The position numbers were made by a program, and so were the translations under genes. Below, one piece after another: positions 16,666-28,100 of a DNA stretch of 64,000 nt. Every line of letters begins with the position of its first letter. Positions within the stretch are counted from its first letter, which is position 1. This DNA is from Kineococcus endophyticus (GTDB lineage: Bacteria > Actinomycetota > Actinomycetes > Actinomycetales > Kineococcaceae), in contig NZ_JBFNQN010000016.1 of NCBI RefSeq assembly GCF_040796495.1, positions 62,001 through 126,000 of the forward strand, written 5' to 3'. The notes under the pieces were generated by a model. That model was given only the letters and a program-made list of their open reading frames with translations, ran no database searches and was not told where the DNA came from.

Positions 16666-17993
16666 CGGGACTCCTGGAAGTTCTCGAGGGTTTCAGACGG
16701 GTTCTCGGGCGGGTTCTCGGACGGGTCCAGACCCGAGACGTGCCGGCGCAGCTCCGGCCGGGTCAGCAGCAGGGCCAGCGTGGCGACGGCCGCGAACACG
16801 CCGCCGACGGCGATGACGGGGGACGTCCCCAGCGCCCGGGCACCCACCGCGAGCAGCGGCCCGCCGAGGGTGTCGCCCACCGTCACCTGGGCCGACCAGA
16901 TGCTCTGCACCCGGCCGCGCAACCGGTCCGGGGTGCGTTCGGCCAGGACCGTGAACCGGAGGACCTCCCCGACCACGTCGGTGATCCCGACGACCGTCAT
17001 GGCGACGACGGCGAACCACACCCCGGGGGCCAGGCCGAAGGCGGCCACGGCCAGCGCGGACACCGCGGGGACGACGACGAGCAGGACCCCGGTGCGCCGT
17101 ACGCGCGGGATCCACCCGCTGCAGATCCCGGCGACCAGGGCGCCCGCCGCGGGCGCGGCGTACACGAGCCCGACCGCCTCGGGGCCGCCGCCGAGGTCGT
17201 CGCCCACGAACTCCGGCACCAGCACGTGCGGGGAGGCGAAGAAGATCTGCAGGAAGCCGATGAGCAGGACCGCACCGACGACGCGGTCGGCGCGCGCGAA
17301 CGCGAAACCCTCCCGCAGGTCCGCCACCGCCCGCCCCGCGGCGGACCGGCGGGGACCGGCGTCCGGCGCGGACCGCGCCGGCACCACGGGGTCGAGGCGG
17401 AACAGGACGAGCCAGGACACGGCGCTCACGACGACGACGGACCAGTACACGGCGGCCGGCCCCCCGGCCCCGGTGACGAACCCCGCGACGAGGGGCGCGG
17501 CGACCGAGCCCAGGTCGAGGCAGAGCGCCATGAGCGCTCCCGTGGCGGGCAGCATCGACGGCGGCACGACGGCCGGCACGGCCGCCCCGAAGGCGGTGGC
17601 GCCCACCGCCCCCGTGGCGCCGTCCCAGACGGCGAACACGTAGAGGACGGCGACCGACGGGTGGTCGGCGGTGGCGTTGAGCGCGAGCACGACGAACCCG
17701 ACGACGGCGAGCGCCCGGCTGACGAGGACGACCCGCCGGCGGTCCACCCGGTCGGCCAGCACACCTCCCGCGAGGGACCCGGCGAGGGTCGCGACCCCGA
17801 GGACGGTGTTGACGGCGGCCACCTGCAGGGACGACCCGGTGAGGTCGTAGGCCTGCACCGAGAGCACGACGGCCAGCATCCCCAGCCCGAACACCGAGAC
17901 GAGGCGGCCGGTGAACAGCAGGCGGAACTGCCTGCTCTCCCGCAGCGGGGTGAGGTCGACGGCCCACCCGGACAAGTCGAGGAAGCGGCTCAC
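16662..17993 (-). CDS. MFS siderophore exporter (EntS-like)
   Basis: 443 residues, about twelve membrane helices, starting [20 protein letters not shown]. The early part [42 protein letters not shown] matches the EntS/MFS_3 family that exports enterobactin-type siderophores. The MFS loop motif appears as [23 protein letters not shown] 17993 overlaps the mbtH stop (GTGA) and the 3' end overlaps the reductase start. A C-terminal polar tail ([17 protein letters not shown]) is cytoplasmic. The context, directly after the synthetases, argues for export of the product. Confidence 0.92.
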   Translation of the reverse strand: MSRFLDLSGWAVDLTPLRESRQFRLLFTGRLVSVFGLGMLAVVLSVQAYDLTGSSLQVAAVNTVLGVATLAGSLAGGVLADRVDRRRVVLVSRALAVVGFVVLALNATADHPSVAVLYVFAVWDGATGAVGATAFGAAVPAVVPPSMLPATGALMALCLDLGSVAAPLVAGFVTGAGGPAAVYWSVVVVSAVSWLVLFRLDPVVPARSAPDAGPRRSAAGRAVADLREGFAFARADRVVGAVLLIGFLQIFFASPHVLVPEFVGDDLGGGPEAVGLVYAAPAAGALVAGICSGWIPRVRRTGVLLVVVPAVSALAVAAFGLAPGVWFAVVAMTVVGITDVVGEVLRFTVLAERTPDRLRGRVQSIWSAQVTVGDTLGGPLLAVGARALGTSPVIAVGGVFAAVATLALLLTRPELRRHVSGLDPSENPPENPSETLENFQESR

Positions 17994-18181
17994 GCGGGGG
18001 TTCTCGGGGTGATGTCGGTCCAGTGCTCGTCGACGTAGGTGAGCGCCGCGTCCCGGCGCACCGGGCCGTGCACGACCGTCCACCCGGCGGGGACCTCGGC
18101 GAACACGGGCCACAGGCTGTGCTGGCCGGCCTCGTTGACGAGCACGCGGAAGTCGGCGTCGGGGTTGTCGAACGGGTTCAT
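17990..18181 (-). CDS. mbtH: MbtH family NRPS chaperone
   Basis: 63 residues, [20 protein letters not shown] onward. The family signature N-x-E-x-Q-x-S-x-W-P...P-x-GW is here [19 protein letters not shown], followed by [13 protein letters not shown], equivalent to the terminal WTDxRP. MbtH proteins bind A domains of NRPSs and are often needed for their solubility and activity. It overlaps both the C-A-T-TE synthetase stop (ATGA) and the exporter start, so its expression is coupled to them. One MbtH probably serves all three synthetases. Confidence 0.97.
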   Translation of the reverse strand: MNPFDNPDADFRVLVNEAGQHSLWPVFAEVPAGWTVVHGPVRRDAALTYVDEHWTDITPRTPA

Positions 18182-21100
18182 CGCGTCTCCTGGGTGCTGC
18201 GGGGGTGGTCGGTGCGCCCGGCGAGGGCGGCGGTGGTGAACGGGGTGAGGAGGCGGGCGACCTGGTCGGACCCCGCGGGTGAGGTGATCGCGGTGTGGAC
18301 CACGTCCACCGTGCGCAGCTCGACGGGCCGTCGGCAGAACGGTTGCCACGCATCGCGTTCGGCCTCGAGGTCGGCGGTCGTGGGCACCCGGCCGGTGCGG
18401 TGGCCGGGTGCCGTGCTCGCCACCAGCAGGACGGGAGCGGCGACGGGGCGCGGCTCCGCGGTGCCGAGGACCGACGCGGAGTGCACGGCGGAGCGCACGA
18501 TCCGGTCGAGTTCGGGACGCCCGAACCCGGCCAGCACCCCACTGCCTTCGGCGAGGAACGCCAGCACGTCGTCGGGGTCGTGGGGCGGGGTGAGCCAGTC
18601 GGGCCGCTCCCGCAGGGACAGCGTCAGCAGGTACTCCATTGCCTCCTGGTCGGCGCCCACCGGGTCGGGCACCTCGACGCCCACGGGCAACACGCCGCCG
18701 GGGGCTCCCGGGTCCAGCAGCGTGAGGGAGGCGAGGTCGACGCCCCGCTCCTCCAGTCGCGAGGCGAGGACGTGCGCGAGGTGGGCGCCGAAGGAGAACC
18801 CGACGAGGTGCACGGGCTCGCCCGCGGTACCGGCCAGGACGTGGGGGACGAGCAGGTCGGCGAGCCCGTCGAGCGTCGTCGGCAGGGCCGCGACCTCGGC
18901 GGGGTCGGCGGCCAACGCGGGCGACTGCAACGCGAGGACCCGTTGCGCCCCGGGCAGTCGCGACGCCAGGGCGGCGAACGTCCAGCCGAGCCCCAGGAGC
19001 GGCGGGACGCAGACGACGGTGCCCCGCGCGGTGTCCTGGCCGCCCAGCGGCAGCAACGGTCCCCACGGGTCCGCCTGCGGCCGGTGCAGCGCGTCGAGCA
19101 GGCCGGCGGGGGTGGGGTTCGCCAGGACGGCGGCCACCCCCACCCGGGTTCCGAGCCGGTCGGTCAGCAGCGCCGCGAGGCGCATCGCCAGCAGCGAGTG
19201 CCCGCCCGCGGTGTGGAAGTCGTCGTCCGCCCCGAACCGCGGCAGGCCGAGCACCTCCGCGAACGCGGCGCAGACGGTCTCCTCCTCGGCCGTGCGGGGC
19301 GCGCGGCCCGTGGCGGTGAGGTCCGGGACGGGCAGGGCGGCGACGTCGAGCTTGGAGTTCACGGTCAGCGGCAGGTCGTCGACGACGACGAGCGCGGCCG
19401 GGACCATGTGCTCGGGCAGGTCCCGGCGCAGCCGCTCGGTGACCTCGCCCAACCGATCGCTGAGGTCCGGCGCGGCGGCGACGACGTACCCGACGAGGAG
19501 GGGGTTCCCGCCCGGCGCCGGGCGCACCACGACGGCGGCCCGGGCGACGAGCACGTCGCGGGCCACGGCCGCGGCGACCTCCCCGGGTTCGACGCGGAAC
19601 CCGCGGACCTTGACCTGGGTGTCGCTGCGGCCGTGGAAGTCGAAGCTCCCGTCGGGGCGGCGGGAGACGACGTCACCGGTGCGGTACATGCGCCGGCCGG
19701 GCGGTCCCCACGGGTCCGCGACGAACCGTTCGGCGGTCAGGGCGGGGGCGTCGTGGTACCCGCGGGCCAGCCCGGCACCGGCGATCCACAGTTCCCCGGG
19801 AACCCCGTCGGGCACCGGCCGCAGCGACGTGTCGAGGACGCGGACGTCGGTGCCGTCGACGGGCCGGCCGACGGTCGGGGTGGCGCTCTCGGCGGTGCCG
19901 CCGCCGAGCGTGTTGATCGTGTACTCGGTGGGGCCGTACAGGTTGTACCCCTCCGTCCCGGGGGCGTCCCGCAACGCGTTCCACACGTCCGGGCCGACGG
20001 CCTCCCCACCCAGCAGCACGAGCCGGGGCCGGTGACGCCCGGCGTCCAGCAACCCCGCCGCCAGCAGCGCCGAGGCCACCGACGGCGTGACGTTGAGGAC
20101 GTCCACGCGGTGTTCGTCGACGAGAGCGGCCATGAGGGCGGGGTCGCGGCGCACCTCCTCGGACAGCAGGTGGACCTCGTGGCCGTCGAGCAGCCAGAGC
20201 AGTTCCTCCCACGACATGTCGAAGGCGAACGAGATGGCGTGCGCCACGCGCCAGGGTTCCGCACCGGGCGCAGCGCCCGCGGGCTCGAAGATCCGTCGGC
20301 GGTGGTTCTCGGCCATGTTCACCAGGCCGCGCTGCTCCACCTGAACGCCCTTGGGCTCACCCGTGGAACCGGACGTGAACATGACGTAGGCGAGGTCGTC
20401 GTGCCGGTACGCCGGGTGCAGTTCCCCGGCCGTCACGGAACTGCGGGTGCCCGGACCGGGCAGCGGCAGCACGGTCGTCGGGTCCAGGGTCGTGACGACC
20501 CCGGCGCGGTGCAGGACCCGGGCCCGGCGGTCGGCCGGGTGGGTAGGGTCCACGGGGACGTACGCGGCCCCGGCGGCGAGCACGGCGAGGAGGGCGACGA
20601 CGGTCCCCGCCCCCCGGGGCAGGTCGATCCCGACCCGGTCGCCTGGTCGGACCCCGGTGCGCTGCAGCTCCTGCGCCTGGACGGTGACCGCGGCCCAGAG
20701 CCGCCCGAAGTCCAGCGCGACGTCGTCGTCGACGAGTGCCGTCCGGTCGGGGAACCGGGCCGCGGTCCGCGCCAGGCGCGCGGTGAGGGAGTCCGCGGGC
20801 AGGTCGCGGTGGTCCCCGGTCCAGGACGCGACGAGTTCCCCGGCGACCGCCGGGTCCAGCGTCGCGACGGTTCCGAGCAGCCGGTGCGGGTCCTCGGTGA
20901 GGGCGCCCAGCACGCCGACGGCGCGGTCCAGGAGCCCCTCGGCCGCCGCCGCAGGGAACACGTCCGGGGCGTGGGACAGGATGAACCGGTACGGCTCCCC
21001 GGGGTGCACGACGAACGTCAACGGGTAGTGCGTGGCGTCCCCGCCCTCGACGTCGGCCAGCCCCGTCGCGGCCGCGAGCTCGGCGAACGCGGCGTCGTCC

Positions 21101-22194
21101 TCCGGGGTGTTCCGCATGACGTAGAGCGTGTCGAACAGCGGTCCGAGCCCGGCGTCGCGCTGCACGTCGCCCAGGCCCACGTGGTGGTGCTCGACGAGGG
21201 CGCCGGACTCGCGGTGGACCCGTCGCAGCAGCGACGTGACGTCGAGCGCGGGGTCGAGCCGCACGCGGTGCGGGACCGTGTTGAGGAACAACCCGACCGT
21301 CTCGTCGACACCGGGCAGTTCCGGCGGTCGGCCCGAGACGGTCTGGCCGAACACGACGTCGTCGGACCCCGTGAGGGAGCGCAGGACGAGGGCCCAGACC
21401 GTCGAGCACACGGTGCTCACGGAGACGGCCGCGCCGCGGGCCGTGGCCAGCAACCGGTCGGTCAGGTCACCGGGCAGGTCGCGTTCGACGACGTCGGGCA
21501 GCACCTGCTGGCGCACCGCGGAGGGTTCGGCGACCGTCGTGCCCGCGGTGAGCCCGCCGAGCGCCCCTCGCCACGCGGCACGGTCGGCCGCGGCGTCCCG
21601 GCCCGCGAGCCAGCCGAGGAACTCCCGGAACTGCGGCGCGGGCGGCAGCGTGGTGTCCCGGCCGCCGGCGCGGACGTGCCGCAGGAGTTCGACGACGAGC
21701 AGGGCGTCGGACCAGCCGTCGAGGACGAGGTGGTGGTTGGTGACGAGGAGGTGCACGCCGTGCGTCCCGAGGTCGAGACCGACGAAGCGGACCAGGGGCG
21801 GCCGGTCGACGTCGAACCGCCGCTCGCGCTCCTGCCGCTGCAGGGCGGACAGTTCCGCCTGCGCCGCCGCGGCGTCGGCCGGGTCCGACCGCACGGCGCG
21901 CCACGGCAGCGCGACCTGCGCGGGCACGAACTGCACGGGCCGGTCGAGCAGCGCCGCCGAGAACCCGGCGCGCAGGGCGCCGTGCCGTTCCAGCAGGGCA
22001 GCACACGCCGATCGCAGCACGCCGAGGTCGGTGCCGGGGACGAACCGGTACGTCGACTGCATCGAGTAGACGTCCAGCGTCCCGTCGCCGGCGACGGAGT
22101 GGAACAGCAATCCCGCCTGCAGGGGCGAGAGCGGGAGCACCTCCACGGCGGCTGTCGTGGCGGTTGTCGTGGCGGGGGGACTGGTGGTGGTCAT
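18178..22194 (-). CDS. NRPS, C-A-T-TE: hydroxyornithine-type terminal module with thioesterase
   Basis: 1338 residues from ATG 22194 ([20 protein letters not shown]). The C domain has [11 protein letters not shown] (about residue 155). The A domain has [15 protein letters not shown] (about 605), [35 protein letters not shown] and a Lys at LTVNSKLD. T has [14 protein letters not shown] (Ser near 1000). The C-terminal thioesterase has [12 protein letters not shown] (Ser near 1131). Reading the ten specificity positions gives D-M-E-N-L-G-L-I-N-K, which as I recall is the code of N5-hydroxyornithine or its N5-acyl forms. It should add the last residue and release the chain. It overlaps the upstream synthetase and mbtH by 4 bases each (ATGA). 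It is the only TE-bearing synthetase here. Confidence 0.93.
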   Translation of the reverse strand: MTTTSPPATTTATTAAVEVLPLSPLQAGLLFHSVAGDGTLDVYSMQSTYRFVPGTDLGVLRSACAALLERHGALRAGFSAALLDRPVQFVPAQVALPWRAVRSDPADAAAAQAELSALQRQERERRFDVDRPPLVRFVGLDLGTHGVHLLVTNHHLVLDGWSDALLVVELLRHVRAGGRDTTLPPAPQFREFLGWLAGRDAAADRAAWRGALGGLTAGTTVAEPSAVRQQVLPDVVERDLPGDLTDRLLATARGAAVSVSTVCSTVWALVLRSLTGSDDVVFGQTVSGRPPELPGVDETVGLFLNTVPHRVRLDPALDVTSLLRRVHRESGALVEHHHVGLGDVQRDAGLGPLFDTLYVMRNTPEDDAAFAELAAATGLADVEGGDATHYPLTFVVHPGEPYRFILSHAPDVFPAAAAEGLLDRAVGVLGALTEDPHRLLGTVATLDPAVAGELVASWTGDHRDLPADSLTARLARTAARFPDRTALVDDDVALDFGRLWAAVTVQAQELQRTGVRPGDRVGIDLPRGAGTVVALLAVLAAGAAYVPVDPTHPADRRARVLHRAGVVTTLDPTTVLPLPGPGTRSSVTAGELHPAYRHDDLAYVMFTSGSTGEPKGVQVEQRGLVNMAENHRRRIFEPAGAAPGAEPWRVAHAISFAFDMSWEELLWLLDGHEVHLLSEEVRRDPALMAALVDEHRVDVLNVTPSVASALLAAGLLDAGRHRPRLVLLGGEAVGPDVWNALRDAPGTEGYNLYGPTEYTINTLGGGTAESATPTVGRPVDGTDVRVLDTSLRPVPDGVPGELWIAGAGLARGYHDAPALTAERFVADPWGPPGRRMYRTGDVVSRRPDGSFDFHGRSDTQVKVRGFRVEPGEVAAAVARDVLVARAAVVVRPAPGGNPLLVGYVVAAAPDLSDRLGEVTERLRRDLPEHMVPAALVVVDDLPLTVNSKLDVAALPVPDLTATGRAPRTAEEETVCAAFAEVLGLPRFGADDDFHTAGGHSLLAMRLAALLTDRLGTRVGVAAVLANPTPAGLLDALHRPQADPWGPLLPLGGQDTARGTVVCVPPLLGLGWTFAALASRLPGAQRVLALQSPALAADPAEVAALPTTLDGLADLLVPHVLAGTAGEPVHLVGFSFGAHLAHVLASRLEERGVDLASLTLLDPGAPGGVLPVGVEVPDPVGADQEAMEYLLTLSLRERPDWLTPPHDPDDVLAFLAEGSGVLAGFGRPELDRIVRSAVHSASVLGTAEPRPVAAPVLLVASTAPGHRTGRVPTTADLEAERDAWQPFCRRPVELRTVDVVHTAITSPAGSDQVARLLTPFTTAALAGRTDHPRSTQETR

Positions 22195-25100
22195 CCGAGG
22201 TTCCTCAGCAGGCGGTCGAGGGCGGCGGTTGCCCCCGCGTCGAGGTCGACGAGCGGGGCGGCCGGGGGGACGGTTGTGGGCGGAGGAGCCAGCGGGGCGG
22301 CGAGGGCCGCGAGCGCCGCAGGGGACGGGGCGGTGAACACGGCCGACGGACGGACCGACCAGCCGCGCGTCCGCAACCCGCTCACGAGGGACATCGCGAG
22401 GACGCTGTCGCCGCCGAGGGCGAAGAAGTCCTCGTCCTCGTCGACGGTCCGGCCGAACAGCTCGGCGAACACGGCCTGCACCTGCTCGACCGGCCCGGTT
22501 CCGGTGCTGGCGTCGCGCAGGGCGTCCCAACGGGCGGCGACGGCGGCGAACCGACTGCGGGGCAGGACGTCCGCCACCTCGGCGGCCGGGTCGGCGGCAC
22601 GGACCACGACGTCGGCGACGGCGGACAGCACGTCGACCGCCTCGGCCGCGGACAGCAGCCGCGGGTGGTGCTCCAGCCGCAGCGCCCCCGTGTCCCCGGT
22701 GTCCTCCCTCGTGTCCTCCAGCGTGAGGGTCAGCGCGTAGTGCGTGCCGTCGCGGCCGGTGACGTCGCGCAGGTCGAGGCCGGCGGCGGTCGCGGCGCGC
22801 TCGGTCCCGCCACCGGGGTAGTTCTCGACGACGAGGAGGGTGTCCGTCCACGGGGCGCGCCCGAGGGCGCCGGCCAGTGCCGCGAGGCCGACGGGCGCCT
22901 GGGCCCCCGCGTGCAGCGTCTGACCGGCGAGGTCGCGCACGAGGTCCTCGACGCGTCCCCGGCAGCGCGCGACGAGCGGCACGGTGTCGACGAACATGCC
23001 GAGGACGTCCTGCGAGCCGGCGTCGCGGCCGGAGACGACGACCCCCGGCGACACGGTCTTACGACCGCTGAGCGCGGACAGCACGATCGACCAGGCGGCG
23101 GCCAGGACGGCGGCCGGGGTCGCCCCGCAGGCCCGCGCCGCCGACGTGAGGGCACGGGGGGGCAGGTCCGCGGTCGCCACGGCGACGGGTTCGCCGTCGT
23201 CGAACCCAGGCGGCAGCAGCGGGACGAGGTCTGCGGCGACGGGGGTGAGCAGGTTCCGCCACCGCGGCAAGGACCCGGGGTTCGCCGCCCGGCGCGCGAC
23301 CGCCGTGGCGAACGCGCCGCGGACGACGTCCTCGGCGGCTGCTCGCCACGTCCCCGCGTACCGGCCCAGCAGTTCGTCGACGAGGGCGGGGACCGACCAG
23401 CCGTCCAGGAGCAGGTGGTGCGACCCCAGCAGCAGGACGTGCTCGTCCGGTGCTGTGCTCACCAGCCGGGCCCGCAGCAGGGGTCCGGTGCGCAGGTCGT
23501 AGGGCTCGGCCAGGTCGGCGCGGCGGTGGGCGTCGAGGCCGGCGTCCGCACCACCCGGGACGTCGTGGACGGACCACGGCACGTCGACGGCGGCGACGCT
23601 GACGAGCACCGGGCCCGACGTGGTGTCCGCGACCCGGCACCGCAGTTGCGGGTGCGCAGCGACGGTCTCGGCCAGCGCGGTCCGCAACCGGTCGGCGTCG
23701 AGACCGCCCCCGAGGCGGAGTTCGACGTGCGAGGTGTAGCGGTCCGGGCCGTCACCGGCGTGGAAGACCATCCCCCGCTGCACGGGGGTGAGGGGCCAGA
23801 CGGCCTGCAGGGCAGGGACGTCGGCGGCGAGCCGGGACAGCTCGCCGGTCCCGAGCCCGACGGCGTCGTGGACGGCCGACGGGGGGTTGGTCCCCGTGTC
23901 GAGGACGACGTCGAGGAGGGTTTCGAGGTCGGCCAGCCAGCGGTCGAGGACGTCCCCGGCGCGGTGCCGCAGCGGCGCCGCGACCTGCCAGCGCGCCACG
24001 ACGGCGGGTTCGAAGTCCCGGGTGGTGGCCCAGGCGTTGAGTTCCCACGCGTGCGAGACGGGCAGTCCCGCGTGCAGGCCCAGCCGGTCCTCCAGGGCGG
24101 CGGCGTCCGCACTCGTCCGCCACGGGTGGTGCTCCGGCCCGGCGGGGACCTCGCGGCCGAGCCAGTTCACGAGCACCTGGGCGGGGTTCGCCGCGACCGC
24201 CGTGGCCAGGTCCGCCGACGCAGGGTCGAGGTGCTGCAGCACCCCGGCGTCGGGGCCGAGTGCGGCCGAGGACAGGACGGCCCGCGCGGTGGCGGCGACG
24301 TGGTCGGCCAGGGACCTCGACGGGTCCCGGCCGGGAAGTCGCACCGGCCAGGTGGCGGTGAACCACCCGACGGCGGACGCGTCCGCGGTCTCCCGCGGGT
24401 CGTCGGCGGGCAGCGCCGTGGGCCGGCCGTGGCCCTCCAGCTCCACGAGGAGGTCGTCGGCGCGCGCGCTGGTGAGCGCCGCGAGGAGCACCGCGTCGGG
24501 TCGCCACCCGCGGGCGACGAGGTCGAGGAACCGCCTGCTGCGCAGCGGGTCGAGGACGACCTCGCGGGTGGTGGCGTCCCCTGCGGTGCCGAGGTCCGCG
24601 GGAACCTCCACCAGCGGGCGGCACGGACGCAGTTCCCGCTGCCAGTGAGCGCGGTGGTCCCGTGCGACGTCGACGGCCCGCTGCTGGGCGTGCGTCCAGG
24701 CGGTGAACGACGGGGCGGGCGGCAGGGTCCCGCCCTCGAGCAGGACGCGGAGCTCGTCGAGCAGCACGGCCCAGGACACGGGGTCGACGGCGACGTGGTG
24801 GGCCGCGACGGCCAGCCGCGGCGTCGGGCCGCCCGGGTCGGTGACGACCCAGCGGACGAGGTCGCCGGTGGTGTGGTCGATCGTGGCCGCCGCTGCGGCG
24901 AGGGCGGTGTCGAGTTCCGCGACCGGGGCGGCCGCGACCACGGCCGGGCGGGGCGCGGTGACCCGCAGGTCCGGCTCGGTCCGCAGGCGCAGGGCCTCGT
25001 GCCGGGCCAGGAGTTCCGTGGCCGCGGCGGCGAGGTCCGCCACGCCCGTTCCCGCGGGGAGGTCGACGACGCGGAGCTGCTGGAAACCCCGGAGCGCGGC

Positions 25101-28100
25101 GACGTCGGCGGCGCGGCCCAGGCCCGCGAACCAGGCCAGCGCGGGCGTCGGGACCGGAACCCCGTCGCGCGGACCGGCGGAGGTTTCGACCGCGCGGGCC
25201 AGCGCGGCGAGCGCGCGGGGTGTCCGCGCGGCGAACACGTCGGCGATGCCGACCACGATCGACGCCGCCCGCAGCGCCCCCACGAGGTGGACGGCGGAGA
25301 TGCTGTCCCCGCCGGCCGCGAAGAAGTCGTCGTCCAGCCCCGCCGCCGCGCCGAGCACCTGCGCGACGACCTCGGCGACCCGGCGGGCGAGGTCGGGGTC
25401 GGCGCCGTCGTCGCGACTCACCGGGTGCTCCGGCCCGGGGGCGTCGCCCGTCGGGACGACCTGCGTCAGGGCGAGGTCGGGGACCCGTCCGGCCGCCAGC
25501 GCCTCCACGGCGCTGACCCACGCGTCGAGCAGTTCGGCACCGGCGTCGCCGCCGAGGAGTTCCGGGTCGACCTCCAGTTCGAACCGGAGGTCGCCCGGCC
25601 CGGGGAACAGCGTGGCGGTGACGGGGAACGTCGTCGCGTCGCGGCCCTCCACGAGGGTGACGGCGAGACCGTCCCCCTGGGTCGGAGCCACCGGGTAGTT
25701 CTCGACGACCACGAGGGTGTCGGCCAGCCGCCCCGTGGCCCGCTCGACACCCCCGAGCCCGAGGACGGCGGCCTCCTCGGTGCGGGCCGTCGCGTCGGCG
25801 ACGTCGCGCACGAGGGTCGCGGACGCCGTGCCGGCGCGCAGGACACGGGTGGTGACGAACATGCCCACGGCCGTGGCGGGGACGTCGGCGCCACGGCCGG
25901 CGGACGTCAGCGCCCAGCAGACGTCGCGGCGCCCGGTGCGGGCGGCGAGGACGTGCGCCCACGCGGCCTGCGCCACGGCGGCGACGCTCGCGCCCCGGTC
26001 CCGCGCCCCGGAGCGCAGGGCGGCCGTCCGCTCCGCGGTCAGGGTCCGCTGTCGGCGGACGACCCGGTCGGTGTCGGCGGAGCGTCCCCCGCCGAGGAGG
26101 GTGGGTTCCGCGCCGGCGAGCTCGGACCGCCAGGACTGCGCGAGGGCGTCCCGGTCGAGGGCGGCGACGGTGCGCAGGTGGTCGGGGAAACCCCCCGTCT
26201 CGGCCGCCAGGTCCTCGCCGTCGAGGTCCCGGCGGAGTTCGTCGGCGAGGACGGGCAGCGACCAGCCGTCAGCCAGGAGGTGGTGCAGGGAGAGCACGAG
26301 GAACGACGTGGGGGAGTTCTCGCCGGCGATCCAGGTGGCCCCGGCCAGCCGGGCCGCGGCGGGATCCACCGGACGGTCGAGCTCGGTGCGCTGCACCCGG
26401 TCCAGCAGGTCGTCCCCGACGGGGCCGGGCACCCGGACGACGTCCAGGGGAAACTCGACCCGCTCCACGACGAAGGCGACGGGTTCGTGCAGCGGCCCCT
26501 GCCACACGCCGGTGCGCAGCGCCGGGTGTCGCGCGAACAACCCCGCGACAGCACGTCGCACGGCGGTCTCGTCGACGCGGCCGGCGGGGTCGTGCAGGCG
26601 CAGCAACACCGTCGTGCGGTAGGGGTCGCGTGCGGCCCGCCGCCCGTCGACGTGGACGCCGAGCTGCGTCGGGGTGAGGGGCCAGACCGCCTGCAGCGCG
26701 GGCGAACCGGTCACGGCGTCGCGCACGTGGGTGGCCAGCTCGGCCCGGACTGCGGGGTCGAGCGGCACGAGGTCGGGAACCTCCGGGCTGGTGGACGGGC
26801 CGGTCGCCACAGGGTCGGCGGTCTCGGGCACCGCGTGAGCCGCGACGGCCGCGGGCGTGCGGGCGACGAGGACGTCGGCCGGGCGCAGCGACCAACCGGC
26901 CGCGCGCAGCCGCGCTGCCACCCGGACGGCCGAGATGCTGTCGCCGCCGAGGGCGAAGAAGTCGTCGTGCGCGCCGACGGCCGGAACGCCGAGGACCTCG
27001 GTGAACGCCTCCGCCACGACCCGCGCCACGACCCCCTCACCACCGGACGCGGAGGTCGGCCCCGCGGGGACCGCCCCGGGCAGGGGCAGGGCCGCCCGGT
27101 CCAGCTTCCCGTTCCGGGTGAGCGGGAGGTCGTCGACGACGAGGACGTCGCGCGGGACGAGGTGGGCGGGCAACCGCTCGGCGCACCACGCGCGCAGAGC
27201 CGCCGGGTCGGGGTGCGCACCCGCGGGCACGACCCAGGCCACGAGCCGGCGCCCACGACCCACCTGCGGTGCCAGGACGACGGCGCGCGAAACCCCCGGG
27301 TGCGCTGCCAGCGCGTGCTCGACCTCACCCGGTTCGATCCGCAGACCGTGCAGCGAGATCTGGTCGTCGGTGCGGCCGGCCACGTGCAGGCGACCGTCCT
27401 CGTCCCAGCGCGCCCGGTCGCCCGTGCGGTACAGCCGGTCCCCCGGGACGTGCGGGAAGGGGTTCGCCACGAACCGTTCGGCGGTCCGCGCGGGCAGGCC
27501 CCGGTAGCCGTGGGCCAGTTGCTCCCCGGCCAGGTACAGCTCCCCGTCCGTCCCCGGCGGGACGAGCCGCAGCCACGCGTCGAGGACGACCGCCCCCGTC
27601 ACCCCGACAGGGGTTCCGACGACGGGGACGTCCGCGTCGCGCACGTCCGCCGCGAAGGCGTCGACCGTGGCCTCGGTGGGGCCGTAGAGGTTGAGGACCC
27701 GGGACCCCGTGCGGGCCGCGAGGTCGCGCATCCGGGTCCACAGGTCCGGGCCGAACGCCTCCCCGCCGACGACGCAGACGGCGGGCAGTTCCGTGAACGC
27801 GTCCGCGGCGAGCAGCGCGGACCAGACGGTCGGGGTGAGGTCGAGGTAGGCGATCGCGTGGTCGCGGACGTGCTGCGCCAGGGCGAACGGGTCGAGGAAC
27901 AGGTCCTCGGCCAGGACGTGCACGGTGTGCCCGCCGAACAGCGCGAGCAGGGCGTCCCACTGCGCGTCGAAGTGGAACGCGGCGGTGTGCGCGACCTGGA
28001 CGGGGTGGGCGGGGTGCAGGCCGGTGAGCTGCCGGGCGCACAGGTGCGCCAGCGCGCGGTGCGGGACGGCGACGGGTTTCGGGGTTCCCGTCGACCCGGA

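Noticed and set aside
18295-22740. Plus-strand open frame of 1,481 codons opposite the C-A-T-TE synthetase
   Set aside because: Same GC-driven shadow; no motif, no ribosome site, and the minus strand has clear NRPS motifs and coupled starts.
22191-26700. A-less NRPS modules as decayed pseudogene parts
   Set aside because: The frame is fully open, all T-domain serines and C/E motifs are intact, and the boundaries are clean.
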